From Monosiga brevicollis MX1 (Eukaryota; Opisthokonta; Choanoflagellata; Craspedida; Salpingoecidae), in contig NW_001865044.1 of assembly GCF_000002865.3 (NCBI RefSeq), forward strand, positions 1,309,858 to 1,373,857: a stretch of DNA of 64,000 nucleotides, read 5' to 3'. The position numbers were made by a program, and so were the translations under genes. Of this stretch, positions 46,458 to 59,048 are shown piece after piece. The first letter of the stretch is position 1; every line of letters starts with the position of its first letter. The notes under the pieces were generated by a model, which had not been told where the DNA came from, searched no databases, and saw only the letters and a program-made list of their open reading frames with translations.

Positions 46458-49400
46458 TCACACCGCGGGAGAAAATTTGGTGAGCAAACGACCCCCAAAC
46501 ATCTGGCCCTGACTCATCTGTGGGCCTCGTTGAGTACGAACCGGCGCAGCTGTCTTCGTGTTTGTTGTAGCCGCCACGTTGGATGTTTCTTGCAAGGGCG
46601 AGGCAATGTTGGTTCGCTGACCCAGCTTGCGCGTGCGTCGTGTGGATTTGGTTGCCACCTCGGGCGTGCTGGCAAAAACAAGTTCAAAAGACACGACGAT
46701 TTGGAGCAACTTAGTTTTTACATGCTCATTGTGATACCGTCAGCCACAAACACGACCCAGGCTGCCTTGTCCACGCACCTTTTCACGCTGTCGTTCTCGT
46801 CCTGGGCGCTCGAGGCTTCTGCAGTCTCCTTGACAGCTTTCGCAGCCTTGCGGCCTTTACGACCCTTGCGCGTCTTGGCTTCGGGTGTCGTCGAAGCCTT
46901 GGCCAAAGCGGAGGGTTGAGCCGCTTCAACCGGGTCTGCGGTTTCAGCATCTGCATGCACCTCGTATCGCTTGGCCCGCTTCGATGACTGAGGGCTGTCT
47001 CGCGCACCAGTCTCCCCAATCATTGTCACCTCACCCATGTTGTCATAGATTGGAGTGGCATGTTCCTCCACCGAAACCGTCACCCGGGGAGGCGTCGCCA
47101 CATCTGCACATCACACACATATGCTATTTGAGCCCACAGCAGTTCTGGCTGGGTGTATTCTTTGCATGCCATGGGCTGCCCATGTCACTTACAGTTGTCA
47201 ATGCTATGAAGGCCTTCATGCTCCAAGGCAGCGAGGCTGATGGTTGATTTGATCGAGGCGCCGCTCTTGAAGCTGGCGAGCGATCGCATTGAGCTAGCCC
47301 GCGACAACTGCTCCGCCTCCTCCATGGCGCTTTGCTGCGCGAAAGCCATGCAACCACGACGCCCTTGTGTGAGTGCCTCAGGTATCACGCAATGTTCTAC
47401 CGGCCGCCAGAAAAGAATCAGCGCCAACATACCGCCGTCTCCGTAACGTCATCCAACTTTTGTCGCAGCGTCGCCTTGTCTTGCTGCAAAGCCTTGACTT
47501 CTTCTTGCAGGGCTTTGTTCTTGGCCTTGATGACCTTGACCTCTCGCTCCAGTGCTGCAATATTTGCAGCCTGCACCGTTGTCTATACCAAAGCAACAGA
47601 CGCCACGGCCACGTCAGCAGAACGGGCATGCGTTTGCGAAACGTCCATCACACCAAAACAGCGAAAGCCCTGGCACATCGCATCCAGTACAATGAACCCA
47701 CCATCTCCTTTAGCTCTTGCACTGAAGCCACCTATAGGACGGCACGACGAAAGCTCTGAGCAACAGGCCACAGGGAAAAAACAAAAAACAAACAAACCAT
47801 TTCGGAGATGTTCGCAAGTTCGTACCTGTGCTCGCAGTTCTGATATGGTAGCTGCCTGAATCTCTGCCTGCTCATGGAGCTGAGCCACGTCGGCCGCCTG
47901 TTGGCAAGTCACATTTCGGTGACGATCAGCAAAGGTATAATTTCAAAAGCTGCAGCCTCAGAAAAAGACTTGGCGCAAGCCCTTGGTGTACTAGCCAACG
48001 TACGTCTGCACCAGCCTCGAACAGCTGCTCCACCTGCGCTTGCAATTGTGCGTTTTCCGTCTCTCGGGCCTCCAGGTCAGCCTCGAGCTACACAGCGCCC
48101 GTGAGTCAACATGACCTTACCATTGAATGCAAAAAATCCAAAACAAAAACAGCACACACCTCGGCAACCAGCGTTAACATGTCAGCGCGTGCCGCATTGG
48201 CAGCTTCGAGTTTGCTTTGGAGATCGGCCTGCCAACATGGGTCAAAAGAGATGTCATGAGGGTTGGGCTAGGTCTTGTCGCTTGTACGGTCACACACACG
48301 CCTTCGAGACCAGTGACATCACATACCGTTTCCTTTTGCAGGCTATCTCGAGAGCCCACAGCCTGAATCTGCGCCTGCTCCAGAGCCACCTGAGAATACA
48401 ACGAGCCAGCAAATACAGCCTGAGTTAGAGGCACTTCTTTTTCTCCTGAGGGTTTCTTTTAAACGCGCAACCTTACCTGAGCCCGCTTGTACTTGACGGT
48501 TATGGCCCCCACTTCCTCCGCAGCCCGTGCTCGCACCGACTTGAGATCACGACGTCTAAGCATGGCGTTGTCAATCAGGGCATTGCGCACATCTCATGAG
48601 CAACACCACCCTGCAAGTAGGGCTTTATTTGTCCTTCACTGGCATTTTCCTTTCACGCACGTGTTTTCATTCTCTTGCTGCGCCGCGCCAAGCTGCTGCT
48701 CAAGCTCAGCAATGCGTTCCTGAGCCAAACGAAGCTGCAATGCAACATCAAATCACAATGGCGTGAGATGGGATATTCAAACGCAACCACCATCAGCGAG
48801 AAAAAGGGTTTCACTGACCTCGGTACCAAGGCGCACTTCGTCTTCTGAAGGAGCAGTAGCAGCATTGTTTGCAACGGCAGCTTGCGGTGGTGCAGCCGGG
48901 GAAGCCACGGCACTGGATCGGACAATAATCATGAGAATACAGCAATATCACCAAAGTACAGTCATATGGTATTGCTAAAGGCGCGATCATCGCTCATCAA
49001 AAGCTGATGCGGCGCACCTGCGAATGCGTCGGTGATGTGCGGCTCGTGCTACACTGTGGGTCAGAAGCGCCAACTTTCTTTCATACGTATGTTCCATGTT
49101 TGTCACGTTACGCTTGGCCATGGCCTCAAAGGCCTCTTCAATCTGGTGGTGCGGTCGTGCGGCAAGCCACCACCATGTTACAAAAGAAGCAAGTCAGATT
49201 CAGCTGTCGGCAGAGGCAGAGCAGGCGGCAAAGGTACACTGCCACACGTGTCACCAACCTCCACGAGCTGCTCAGCCATTTCTTCGGCCACTTCTTCGCG
49301 AATTCGGGCCTCAAGTTCTGTTTGTTCCCTGGGTCAAGAGCCACGTGCACTCGAACACATGAGCCCGAGTCATCACTGCGCATATGGCCAGTCAGCCATC

Positions 49401-52400
49401 GAACACACCTTTCGAAGCGAAGCAGGGCCTGTTGCAAGTCATAAATACGATCTTGCAGGGTCTCATTATACTCGTGTAGCGACTCCATGTCTGCACCAGT
49501 CAGATGGTTCAATGCGACACCGCCAATGAGCATGCTTGCCTGTCGCTGCTCGGGCACATAACGCTGGGGAAAAAAAAAAAAACTAATGCAATGACACTCA
49601 CACCCTCCCCGCCCCCCAAGTGTCTTGTAAGACCAGACACATCAACTGACCTTTTTCGGTGGCATCGAGTTGGTGTCGTAGGGCCGACAGTTCACCCTCA
49701 AGAACCATCTTATTTTGCGGCTCATCGGAGGTCGAGGCAGCATGCCGTCCGGTATCGATGCGGCTTGCCACAGCACGGTCCTTAACTTTGCGCGCGATGG
49801 CGCTAAAATTGAGAACATGAATGGTCTCATCGTAGTCCTTGTCCTCGACAGACAGGTTGACAATCATGCGCACGACGCCCTGCGGATGACCAATTCAAAT
49901 GGCGACGTGAATTTGCCCGGGCCTAATCAGGCTTGCTTCGAAAGGCCAACAAGTGACCACCCACCTTGCCCTCGAGATACCCTTGAAAAAGACGGGTCAA
50001 GCGCGACTCGCGAAAAGGAGGCAGACGCGATGCCGCCCGCCTATAATGAGGGAGGTAGAGTCAAATGGCATTCCTATTTTTGACCAAGCCTGAATGCCGC
50101 TAGACCGGAGGCCCAGCATGACTTACGGGTGTAGTTGGTTCCAACGCAAGTCCTTGATGCACTGGGACAGTGTCATGAGAGACTTGTTAATGTTGCCAGC
50201 TTCACGAATTCGCTTGCCTAGCCCCATCCACCACGTGTTAGCCTGACGAGATTATCCATTCAGTGGCCAATGACACCAAGATTGGCACGGGGAAATACTA
50301 GGCGCCTTACCACCCGCTTGCGTGTTACTTGTGCGCTCCGAACCGGCCAAATCCACAATTGAGAGGCGGGAGATGCTGGCATAATGAGGTTCCGCAACGT
50401 TGGGCAAGCGAATCACTTTCAAGGTAAAAATGGAATGGCTGACCGACATGGCACACAAATCAGGTTAAGTCAGCCGCAGGGTGCACGGGGCATTGTCAAT
50501 GGCGGCGCAAGATGAACACTAATGAAAGCACAACTCCTGACCCAGGGTACGGTTGCCATGATGATTTACCTGCGCGAAGAATCCTTGTTCAATCGAGTGC
50601 TGGCGACGCGTCGGTTGTGCTGGGCAAGCAACAGGGTGGTGGTCAAACATGCGCAACGCATTGGCTGAAGGCCAGCATGGCTCAATGGGCAAGTGAAAGA
50701 CTAACCCGACCAAAAGTGAAAACACGAAGGGCTTCCTCAATGGATGCGACCTGCACCTCTCGCAAACCTGCAAACAGCAACGGTGTCACATCAGTTTCTT
50801 TCAAGGTCAACTAGCACAAGCGTGCAGGGCAATCGAGCTGACCGTCAATGTACACGGCGCCATTGCTACCACGAAGCTTCTTGCTTGACCGATGCTTGCC
50901 TAATGCAAGTTGGTGAAAAAAAAAAAAAAAAGTATCTCAAGAGATCAGTCCAGGCATCAACAGGGTTGGGCCAAGGCAAAAGCGGGTCGCAATATCCGTG
51001 CTCACCGCTGACAGGCTCCAGCAGATCATAGGCAAGTTCGTTGTAAAGTTCGGCAAACGATACGTAGATCAGGTACTAAGCCGTACGTGAGCAGGGCAGA
51101 GCAGCCAGTTGAGTTCAGCAGGCATGCAAATGCACCGGCTTTTCATACTCTGACAGACCTGGCAGCCGTCGTGCACGCCAAGTGTGGTCGTCTCGACCTC
51201 ACGGTCACCGCGCAGCATGGCCATATCTGGGCAGAAGGTGAACGGACGTCGAGTCATTCGTTGCCATTTGCGGGGCTCAAATCAAAAGGGGCGTGGGCAT
51301 ACCTTCCATCGAGGTGTTGGAGGAGACAGTTGATTGTTGCAGCTCCTCGTTGGCGTCTGTGTCGGTGGGAGCAGCCGTGGCATCGAGCACGGCATCGGCC
51401 TCAGCCTGGAAGCCCAGGTCCAGGCACTGGGCCTTGATAGTGGCAGCCTCTGCCACCTCTTCACGCGTCATGAAGCGAATTTTGTTGTATAGCTGTGGCT
51501 TCATCTGCGTTGATGCGTTGGTTGGGGGTAAGAACGGTTGGCGCGCGCTAGAAACAAAAAGGTGGAAGCGCCCAAGCAACCTACATCGTTGCGCTCACAG
51601 AGCTGCTGTCCGATTGAATTGAAGAGCACATCCAGACTGCGCGGCAACAGACCTAAAAGCGACACGATAGAGATGGTGATCAATCATGGATCAGCAAAAG
51701 ATGAAGATATGATTCATGAGTGCCTGTATTGGCTTTTGTCGACGCTGTCATACCAGGGCTCTCGGGAGATCCAAGAACGGTGTAGGTTTTGCCGGAGGAA
51801 GTGACACCCGTTGCAAAGAGCAGTCCATTGTTACCGTCCAACACTTCCTGCGCACAGGCGTTGTGAAGGATAAGCCCGACAAAATTCAGATTGTTTTTGA
51901 GATTCCAGGTGCTGGGTCAAGTCGGGAACCACGCACTTTGACCATGGGCAGGCCCACACTCTTGAAAAAGCTGCGCTGTTGAGCAGTTGTGTCAAACACA
52001 TGCGAGAAGCTGTACTGTGCCGATGACTAGAAGACAATGCATCACGTTTGCAAGGGTTAGATGATCGGCCTGTGTAAACGTTTGAAATCAGGGAGACACC
52101 AAGCACACACTCACCACTGAGCCATTGGCATTCTTGTACGCCACGGACGAGGGTGGTGGGGTGGCCATGAGCGTTTGGTCGTCCAGGCGTTGGATGCTCT
52201 GCGCATTGAATTCATCGACAATAATGAGCGTGAGGTCGGCTGCATCGCGCGGCTGCATTGCTTGCTACACACCTGGTCAGCACTGTGTTCATTGGAAGGG
52301 GGCTTGAGCCGCGCAAAGACCTGTACAGACAGTCCATGATTAGCACAACACAGTTGCAAGAATGCTCCTTTTTTTTTTCTTGCAGTGGCCGGTCACGAAC

Positions 52401-52793
52401 CTGCATCAGAGCGTTCACCCTGGCAGCGTCTGGTGCTGGGGCAATGACGCTCTGCTGTGGTGCACTGTCTTGTGCGGGGACATTGTCTGCATCATCCTCA
52501 TCCCTAGCCCCGGTTACATATTCGTCACAAGTAAGCGGTGTGCGACGGCAAGGCAAGGGCTTAAGCTTTGCACGATTTGCTCAAGTGTTTCAGATTGCAA
52601 TTGATCAGGCACGACGTACGTTGATGCGAATAGGCGTGTGCGGATATCATCAACCTGGCAAAGCAAAGGCAGCCGTTAGCATCACATCAGTCTCCGCTTG
52701 TTGAGGCAGGAGAGGCTGTGTTCAGAGTCTGTCACCCACCTCAGCGGCATTGTGATTGGCAGGCAAGCCTGCATCTTGCGTGGGTGAGTACAT
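46458..52793 (-). CDS. Kinesin-6 family motor (KIF20/KIF23-like)
   Basis: Kinesin-6 motors bundle central-spindle microtubules and drive cytokinesis. The start MYSPTQDAGLPANHNAAE is at 52793 and splices in phase to VDDIRTRLFAS. The motor holds VFARLKPPSNEHSADQ, the P-loop GVTSSGKTYTVLG, LLPRSLDVLFNSIGQQL, YVSFAELYNELAYDLLEP, RRVASTRLNKDSSR, LSIVDLAGSERTSNTQAGGK, PPFRESRLTRLFQGYLEG and VRMIVNLSVEDKDYDETIHV. Two kinesin-6 marks are GVTxSGKT in place of GQTxSGKT and an inserted exon of about 65 residues (51.3-51.5 kb) between the P-loop region and the FAELYNE strand. A coiled-coil stalk of many short exons follows (49.6-47.3 kb). The basic, Ser-rich tail ends GGRLLTKFSPAV-stop at 46458. Assignment between KIF20 and KIF23 is not possible by eye. 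Confidence 0.92.
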
Positions 52794-53707
52794 GGCTGTG
52801 GTACGTAACCATACGCTCTTGACTATTAATTTTTTGTTTTTCGCGGAGGGTGGAAGGGGTGAGCGCAAAATGTCCTCACGTCAGTCATCGCCTCTCAAAC
52901 CGATCAAGACTTTACCAATAGCAGTATCAAACCTTCTTGGAGTGATCCGCCTCGGTCCTGGCAAGTACCGTGTCTCAAAGGCAGCTCAGCACAAGGGTAT
53001 CAGCCGCACGCGATTGGCGATTGAGCACGGCACAGCACTTTTTTTTTTCTCTTTTTTTTTCTTGTTTTTGAGGCCGAACCAACAAGAAGAAAACTGATGA
53101 ATTTGAATTTTGGCGCCATGTTTTACACTCTGTAATAAACTTCACACTTTGAACTTTCAAAGATTTATCTGACATTGACGCGCTCGTTGAAATTTTCGCG
53201 ATTTCGTTCGCGCGCTGTAGTTTCGGGTCTCCTGCAGACCCCGTGCGCAGACGACACTGACATGGCTCGAGGTCTGTCCATAGCCTGGCACAGGCTATTC
53301 AAGCCGTATTGGAAATAAGGCTCTACGAGCTGAACCTCGCTGGGTGATGTGGTTCATGCTCTTCTCTTCTGGATCGGGGTCAGAAGAGAGTCAGGGCAGA
53401 CGTGGTTCACACTTTCCAGAGGACAGGTCAAACAACAGCAACGTGTCACATGCACGGCAATCATGGACATGTTCTAATGTGAATCTCTCTTCCTGGTTTG
53501 ATGGTGATGTTAGAGGTATCACAAGGCTAGGGATTCTTTGGATTCCTGTGGGTGTGGTTCAATTGCGGACCGCCAAGACAGGCACCACGTGACCACGAAA
53601 GACTGGGGACAGCAAGGGGGAAAAAAAGCAACTGAAAAAAGTGTGAAACAAAACAAAGAAAATCTTTGGCAAAGGGGCGAAATTCCAGCCCGAGTCTAGC
53701 CACGGGC
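52794..53707. other. Intergenic region between kinesin-6 and CI-MPR homologues
   Basis: It holds the kinesin promoter and the CI-MPR 3' end. A plus-strand open frame of about 110 codons (52756-53097) runs into poly-T and has no recognisable motif. Nothing else is supportable. Confidence 0.5.
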
Positions 53708-56700
53708 TTAAGCATCGTCAAAGTCACTATCTTCAAAATCATCCGTCGTGGCACTAGCCATGACCGAGTAGTTGACAGTCTTGCGGCCAATCCATCCCTT
53801 CTTGAACGCCACCACCACGAGCGCCGCAACCGCTACAATTGTAATGATAACGGCGGCCACGATGGCACCTGTGTTATTCTTCTTCTTGCCTGAACCGTGG
53901 CTGGCCGGGCTGGCCGTGGTGCTGCCACTGGGAGGTCCGGGTGGGCTAGGTGGGCTAGGTGGGCCAGGTGGAGAAGGCGGCGCTTCAACGCACGCCTGGA
54001 CAAATAATGCAAGTCACGGTGAGCAGGCGAGCAGCGAGCAACACGGCCAGATGTGTTGGCCCAACAGCAGCATCAAGAATAAAGCCAAGTGCAGCAAAAC
54101 CTACGTCAGGTGAAGTCCACGTCAGGTACAGCTCAGGATCGTTGAGAGCACAGGTTGATTCACGGCAGACAATTGATTCCCTCTGGCCACATTCAGCCAC
54201 CACAACAGCCCCACGCTGCACGCTGGTGTTGCCGCTCTTGTAGACGTCGCCATTCTCGAAAATCAGTTGCACTTCACGCGCCGCAGGAGAGTATTTCACC
54301 AATGGCCGAACAGCCCCAAAGGACACCCAATTGCCTTGGGCGTCCTTACCGCAGAGGCCTGATGGGGTTGACGACGCATCACTGCAAGTCGTGCCGCTGA
54401 ACGGCTGGAACTTGTAACGCGCAGAGGCCGTACTCGACGTGGAAAAGTCCAGCGTTCCCAAATCCGTCTGTAAGCCCCCCGACAAAAATGGTGAATCAAA
54501 GGCCTCGGGATGAGTCTCAAAATCAAGGCATGCAGGCAGATGGGATAGGCAGAGAGTCAGCTGCCTTTGCGTCTTACCTTGATGATCCCGTTTGAGCTGG
54601 TCACCGACTTGACAGGGCAGGCGCGGCTTGTGTTCCATGTGAAAATGTACTGGCATGCTGACTTGGTCTCGTTGTAAAAGACTGGCAAAGTGTCATCGTC
54701 CGCAGTGGGGTCGCACACCATCTCAATCAACGTTGAGCGGTGGCGCTGAATGCCATCAGCGCTGGTGGGACAACCGTCCGCATCGCCATTGGTGTAGCGC
54801 AAGTAAACGACGCCGTCACGCACAACAGGTTCTGCAGGCGATCCAACGTTGAAGATCTGAGAACCATCCTTCTTCACCTGGCACACACCTGCCTCTCCGC
54901 TGCACTGGTTGGAAGCCACCTGTAGACAAATTGAGGGTGGGTGTAAGCAGGTAGAGCAGGTAGATGAAAAAGAGTGAGCAAAGAGGCAAAAGAGGCAGCA
55001 CGGGTCATTGTGAAGACAGAGAAACTTACACCGGGGGTGAGGCAGCGGCACACGTTGATCACATAATCAAACTCGTGGTCCGCCGTCTCTGCGATCCAGT
55101 TGGAGTTGTCTTTGTAGCGTCCCAAGGTGGAAAAATCATACTCGTTGCCCGTAGCCTCATCGTAGGCGACGCACGTCTTCTCACAAGTCGAGGAGGAGGC
55201 CAGCGCCGTACGCCACGTCACAAGGCGGTAGCACTCTTCATCGATGTCCAAAGAGGCCGAGCCACTGCCCAGGGCACCGTCGTCACCAACAAACACAATC
55301 ACAGTGCTCGTGCTGCCGCCCGCGCACTTGGCATCGGCTGCCGTGTACACAAGTGTTGCCTGATCGTCCAGCCAGGTCAAATCCGCGTTGGCCGAACCCA
55401 CGTTGACCTGCTTGCCGTTGTTTGTCAAACAAGCACCCGAGTTGGCGCACGAGCCAGAGGTGGAGAGAGCCTGGCACACACCCACTTCCAGCGGACCGTG
55501 TTTTGACGCAAAGTGTACCGACTTGCCACGAAGACTTTGCAGATTGATGCCGATACCATTCTCAAAGCTATCAATCTCGCAGTCATGGCCCTTAACCACG
55601 GTTGAGGGGCAAGCAGCCGAGGTGCGCCACACGAAAAAATATTTGCAGTCCAGCTCTTCCTCAAACACGGGAGCCCCGAGACTACCGGGTCCACACTCAA
55701 AGCGAATCACGGTCGAGCGGGGCACTGCGCCGGCGCAGAGGTTTTGCGTGTCGCCCTCCATGGAGTACTGCACCAAGAGAGCACCATCCACAAACTCAGG
55801 GCCTGATTCAAGGCGGCCGAGGGCAAAAACCGTGTCGGTAGAGTTGCGTTTCACCTGGCAGATGGCTGCTCCACGGCAGGTATCGCCATCGTCACCATCT
55901 ACAGGGCGAATCAGATTGCGACACACGTTGATGTAGTACTCGTAGCTCTCCGAACCGCGGTCATCGACGGCCAGCCAGTTCTCATCACCCGCGGCGCGTG
56001 TCAGCGTGCCGAGGTCGTACTGATTGCCAGACTGGGGGTCAAAGACGACGCAGTTGGTCGAGGAAGGGGCGGGATCGCAGGCAGCTTTGGCCGCCCACCG
56101 GAAGATATAGGTGCAATCGTTGAGTTCCTCAACAAACTCGGGCACGCTGTTTGAATCGTCGGCGGTTTGGTCGCACACAAACGTGATGACAGTAGACCGG
56201 TTCTTCTCATTCGCGGTGCCTTCATGACACAGCGCATCGCTCTCGTAGATGAGCTGCAGGTTCGACTCTGAGCCAGCGCGAACGACTGAAGGGCGATCGC
56301 TGGCAAATCCCAGGTTGTAGAAGCGTTTGTCGGCCGTGTCCTCCCTCTGACACACGCCCGAGGTGACGCCGTTACCACAGGGCACTTGGTTGGAGCAAAT
56401 GGAAACTGAGTAGGTGTAGCTCGTACCCTTGCCGTCAAAATCATTTTTGGCAATGACTGGGCCACGCTGCATGAAAGCGCTCAAGTCGTAGTCTTCACCA
56501 GTGACAGGATCTTGAACACGGCAAGCGCCGGAGTCAGGCGCAGGCAATGTTGGGCTAATGCCGTCTGTGGAGCAGGCCGCAGACGAAATCCACAAGAAGT
56601 AGTATGTGTTGGCAATCTCTTCCAAAAAGATCGGCTCACCCAGTGTTGAGCCACAAACAAACTCGATATGCGTCCGGCGCGCCAGGCCCGAGGAGAAGGC

Positions 56701-58995
56701 GTTGCCACCCTCATACTCGAGCACGAGGGAGCCATTGACAAACCGAGGCGAGGCCGCGTGTCCCAAGTTCTGCATAAGCAACGAAACGCAAACGAGAGCA
56801 CCAATAGTAAGCTTGCCGTCTGCCGGGAGCCCGAGAAACGGGGCTGTGCCGCGCCGAAGTAAAACGGCTTTCAAAAGGGAGGCTGTGCACGTTCATGTGC
56901 TTGCAACGACACACCTGTTCCTGGAACTGTGTGGTGCCGGAGGAGCCGATCTGACATGCTGCCATATTGTCAGAACAGTCAGGGAAATCAATCATGGGCA
57001 CCAAGGTGCTGCAAGTGCCCAGCACATGAGGGCCGAGCAATGTAGGCAGTGTCAGTACGAGCGCAAGCAGCAAAAGAATGAGAGTCAGGTGTCGAACATC
57101 GAAGCCTGAAGTCGAAACAAAGTCCACTTCACACTCACTCACCGGCACACATTGATTGCATAGGCGTATTTGTTATTCTCGCGCGAATCCTGGGCGATCC
57201 AGTTCTCCTTGGGATTGGACAAGGGCGAGAGATCATAGGTGGCGCCCGTCTTGGGGTCCTCCACAAAGCAGTCAACCGATTCACCCTCATGACACGCCAA
57301 AGTCGTGAACAGGGTAAGGCTGATCACACAATCGGTGTCGTCGAAAGAATTGACGACGAGACTACCCTCTTGATTTTCACCAGTCTGAGCGGCGAGATCA
57401 CATTCCATCGTAAGCACCGTTGTCCAATTGCGGGAACCGCCATTGCAAGCTTCACCGCCGGTAAGCGTAAAGGTTGCGACGCCATCCACAAGCTCGGGGA
57501 TCGAAGAAATGGCGCCAGCGTCGTGCAGGGCGCCTGTCGCCGAGCCTTGACGGAAGCAGGCACCAGTCGTGCACGAGTCAGCAGCACTGCAAACGCCAAC
57601 TGAGATCGCTCCACCGCCGTTCAAGGTAGCTTGAAACTTTTTGTTTTTCAGGGAGGAGAAATCAAAGAAATCACCCGTGACGACGTTCTCAACCTACAAA
57701 TCAGTGACGACAGCATATCCAACAATCCAGCGAAGTGAGCGAAAGCAGCAACTTTTCTTTCTTTTTCTTTTGATACACAGGTAGCCAACGACTCAAGAAG
57801 TGGAGAGACAGGTGAGCAGGGAGGCAAGGCTAAACGGCTTATGCAGAAGAAATATGCGCAGCGAGGCAACCAAACAGCTTACGTGGCAGTCATTGCCTTT
57901 GAAATTATCGACGCTACAGGCAAAAGAAGTGACCCAGCGCATGTGGTGGGTACAAGAGTTGTCAGTATACTCATAGACAGGTTCGCCGTACACGCCTGAT
58001 TTTGGTGAGCCATTCTCCATGGCACACTCAAACACAATGAGCGTGGAGTGAGTGAGATCCGTGTTGTTGTTCATGGTGCAGTTGGCACCGGTTTCATAGT
58101 GGATCTCCAAGCTGCTGGCAGTGGCCATGGGCGAGGCCACCTTGCCCCAGTTCTCGTCGGCACTCAACGTCTACCACGTTGGCAAGGTAAGGAAGATGAG
58201 GGCGATGGCCGAACAGTCCGCATTCGCTTGTATATGCACGCCAAACAATGCACTCACCGAACCAACGTGGCAGGCAGCTTGATCACGCGTGCATTGATGA
58301 CTGCCTGTAACCAAGGGCCGGCAGACGTTGATTTGCATTTCGTCGAGCGTACCATCCGCATCAATATCGGCATGCACGACATAATTGCGGCGATTGTTGA
58401 GGAGAGGCAGCAAGTCGTACTCAAGCACCTTGCCATTCTACATTAAAACAACACATGAGCATGCATGATTGTGTTAAACCGCCGGCCCTAATAACAAAAC
58501 AAAACAAAACGAGAAGAACAAAATTCCCCTTTCGAACGGAGTCGTCAGCAGGCTGCGATGCCAATGACAGGCGATGTAATCGGACCTTGTGGGTCAAGGC
58601 TCGACACTCTGCGGCCGCAGCCGTGAAAGGACACGCGTAAATTGTGCTCCACGTAAACTTGTACAAGCCGTGACTCGTCTCAGTGTCGAACACGATGCTC
58701 CCGGTACCATCTTCCGTGGTATCGCACTCAAAGTCAATGACCGCGCTCCGAAGGTAGCTGGTGCCTTCGATCTCCACGGGAGTTCCGTGCGAGTAGTACA
58801 ACAAGAGCTCGTTGTCCACCCATTGGGGCCCCATTGGGCCCACACCCAGGCTGAACTTGTCTGAGTTTGACTTTGAAAGCTGGCAGGCCATGACATCATC
58901 ACCTACGGGTATGTTCACATACCCCACATGAGATGTGACCGAAAGAGGGCAAAACATCGTTGACCCCCAACCAAACAAACAAACAAACAAAAAAA

Positions 58996-59048
<53 letters not shown>

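Noticed and set aside
52862-53097. Short plus-strand open frame starting MSSRQSSPLKPIKTL
   Set aside because: Runs into poly-T and poly-Phe, ends soon after and has no recognisable motif. Considered a ribosomal-protein-like or retro-copy fragment, but the sequence does not support that.
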